From: an uncultured Eubacteriales bacterium
GTDB lineage: Bacteria > Bacillota > Clostridia > Oscillospirales > CAG-272
DNA length: 15,705 nucleotides
Direction of reading: 5' to 3'
Assembly: GCA_934446065.1 (NCBI GenBank)
Contig: CAKSDP010000033.1
Span: 1 to 15,705, forward strand
Of this stretch, positions 15,599-15,705 are shown piece after piece (position 1 is the first letter of the stretch; each line of letters begins with the position of its first letter). A model generated the notes under the pieces. That model had not been told where the DNA came from and searched no databases. It saw only the letters and a program-made list of their open reading frames with translations. Position numbers and translations under genes: made by a program.

Positions 15599-15705
15599 AT
15601 GTACAATATACACCGCGGCGGTATCGACTTCGAGATCCGCGAGGTTTTCGATGGCGTTATCCGTATCAGAGCGGGTGTCGGCGGCAAGTTCCGTGAGACA
15701 CTGCT
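15599..15705 (+). CDS. Unrecognised protein, N-terminal fragment (cut by window end)
   Basis: Only the first 35 codons are inside the window. The open frame begins with ATG six bases after a perfect AGGAGG ribosome binding site (15587-15592) and follows a good promoter, so the gene is very probably real. The visible protein starts MYNIHRGGIDFEIREVFDGV and continues with alternating hydrophobic and charged residues (VIRIRAG). This suggests beta strands, as in an N-terminal beta-sandwich domain. There is no signal peptide or membrane segment in the visible part. I do not recognise the family from so short a piece. Confidence 0.75.
   Translation, partial: MYNIHRGGIDFEIREVFDGVIRIRAGVGGKFRETL

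Overview
The window looks like chromosomal core DNA from an anaerobic Firmicute of the class Clostridia, probably an Oscillospiraceae-like gut bacterium with moderately high GC. Three things support this. The gene order large SRP RNA, dnaX, ybaB/ebfC, recR is the order known from Bacillus subtilis. The SRP RNA has the large Gram-positive form with an Alu domain. Mini-ribonuclease III (mrnC) is typical of Firmicutes and related lineages. I see no phage, transposon or CRISPR locus. The genus assignment is inference.

Layout. The left edge (1-232) holds two copies of a non-coding repeat of about 78 bp. Next comes a minus-strand operon, read right to left from a sigma-A-type promoter near 6834-6806: a MoxR AAA+ ATPase (6732-5761), a DUF58 membrane protein (5749-4079), a 1133-residue TgpA-type transglutaminase membrane protein (4047-646) and mrnC (615-241). 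The first three form the well-known MoxR/DUF58/transglutaminase module. A cytosolic ATPase and a vWA-like protein probably act on a membrane protein whose transglutaminase domain faces outside. The two membrane proteins both carry long, highly charged insertions that topology places in the cytosol.

The divergent intergenic region (6733-7495) contains a strong plus-strand promoter, the SRP RNA (about 7107-7381) and a terminator hairpin. Then follow dnaX (clamp-loader tau/gamma subunit), ybaB/ebfC (nucleoid-associated protein) and recR (recombinational repair).

From 10107 a hairpin-rich intergenic stretch leads into an ABC transporter pair: a 759-residue FtsX/MacB-type permease followed by its ATPase. 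This pair has visibly more polarised codon choice than its neighbours. A long nested hairpin (13296-13345) separates it from an RpiR-family regulator, whose last codons overlap an HI0933/BaiN-type flavoprotein. A new promoter and a strong ribosome binding site then start a gene cut off by the right edge.

I did not find a clearly new system. The most unusual points are the charged insertions in the MoxR-operon membrane proteins, the 5' leader of the ABC permease (Shine-Dalgarno sequence about 30 nt from a TTG start with a GNRA hairpin between), and the structured spacer upstream of the RpiR gene.
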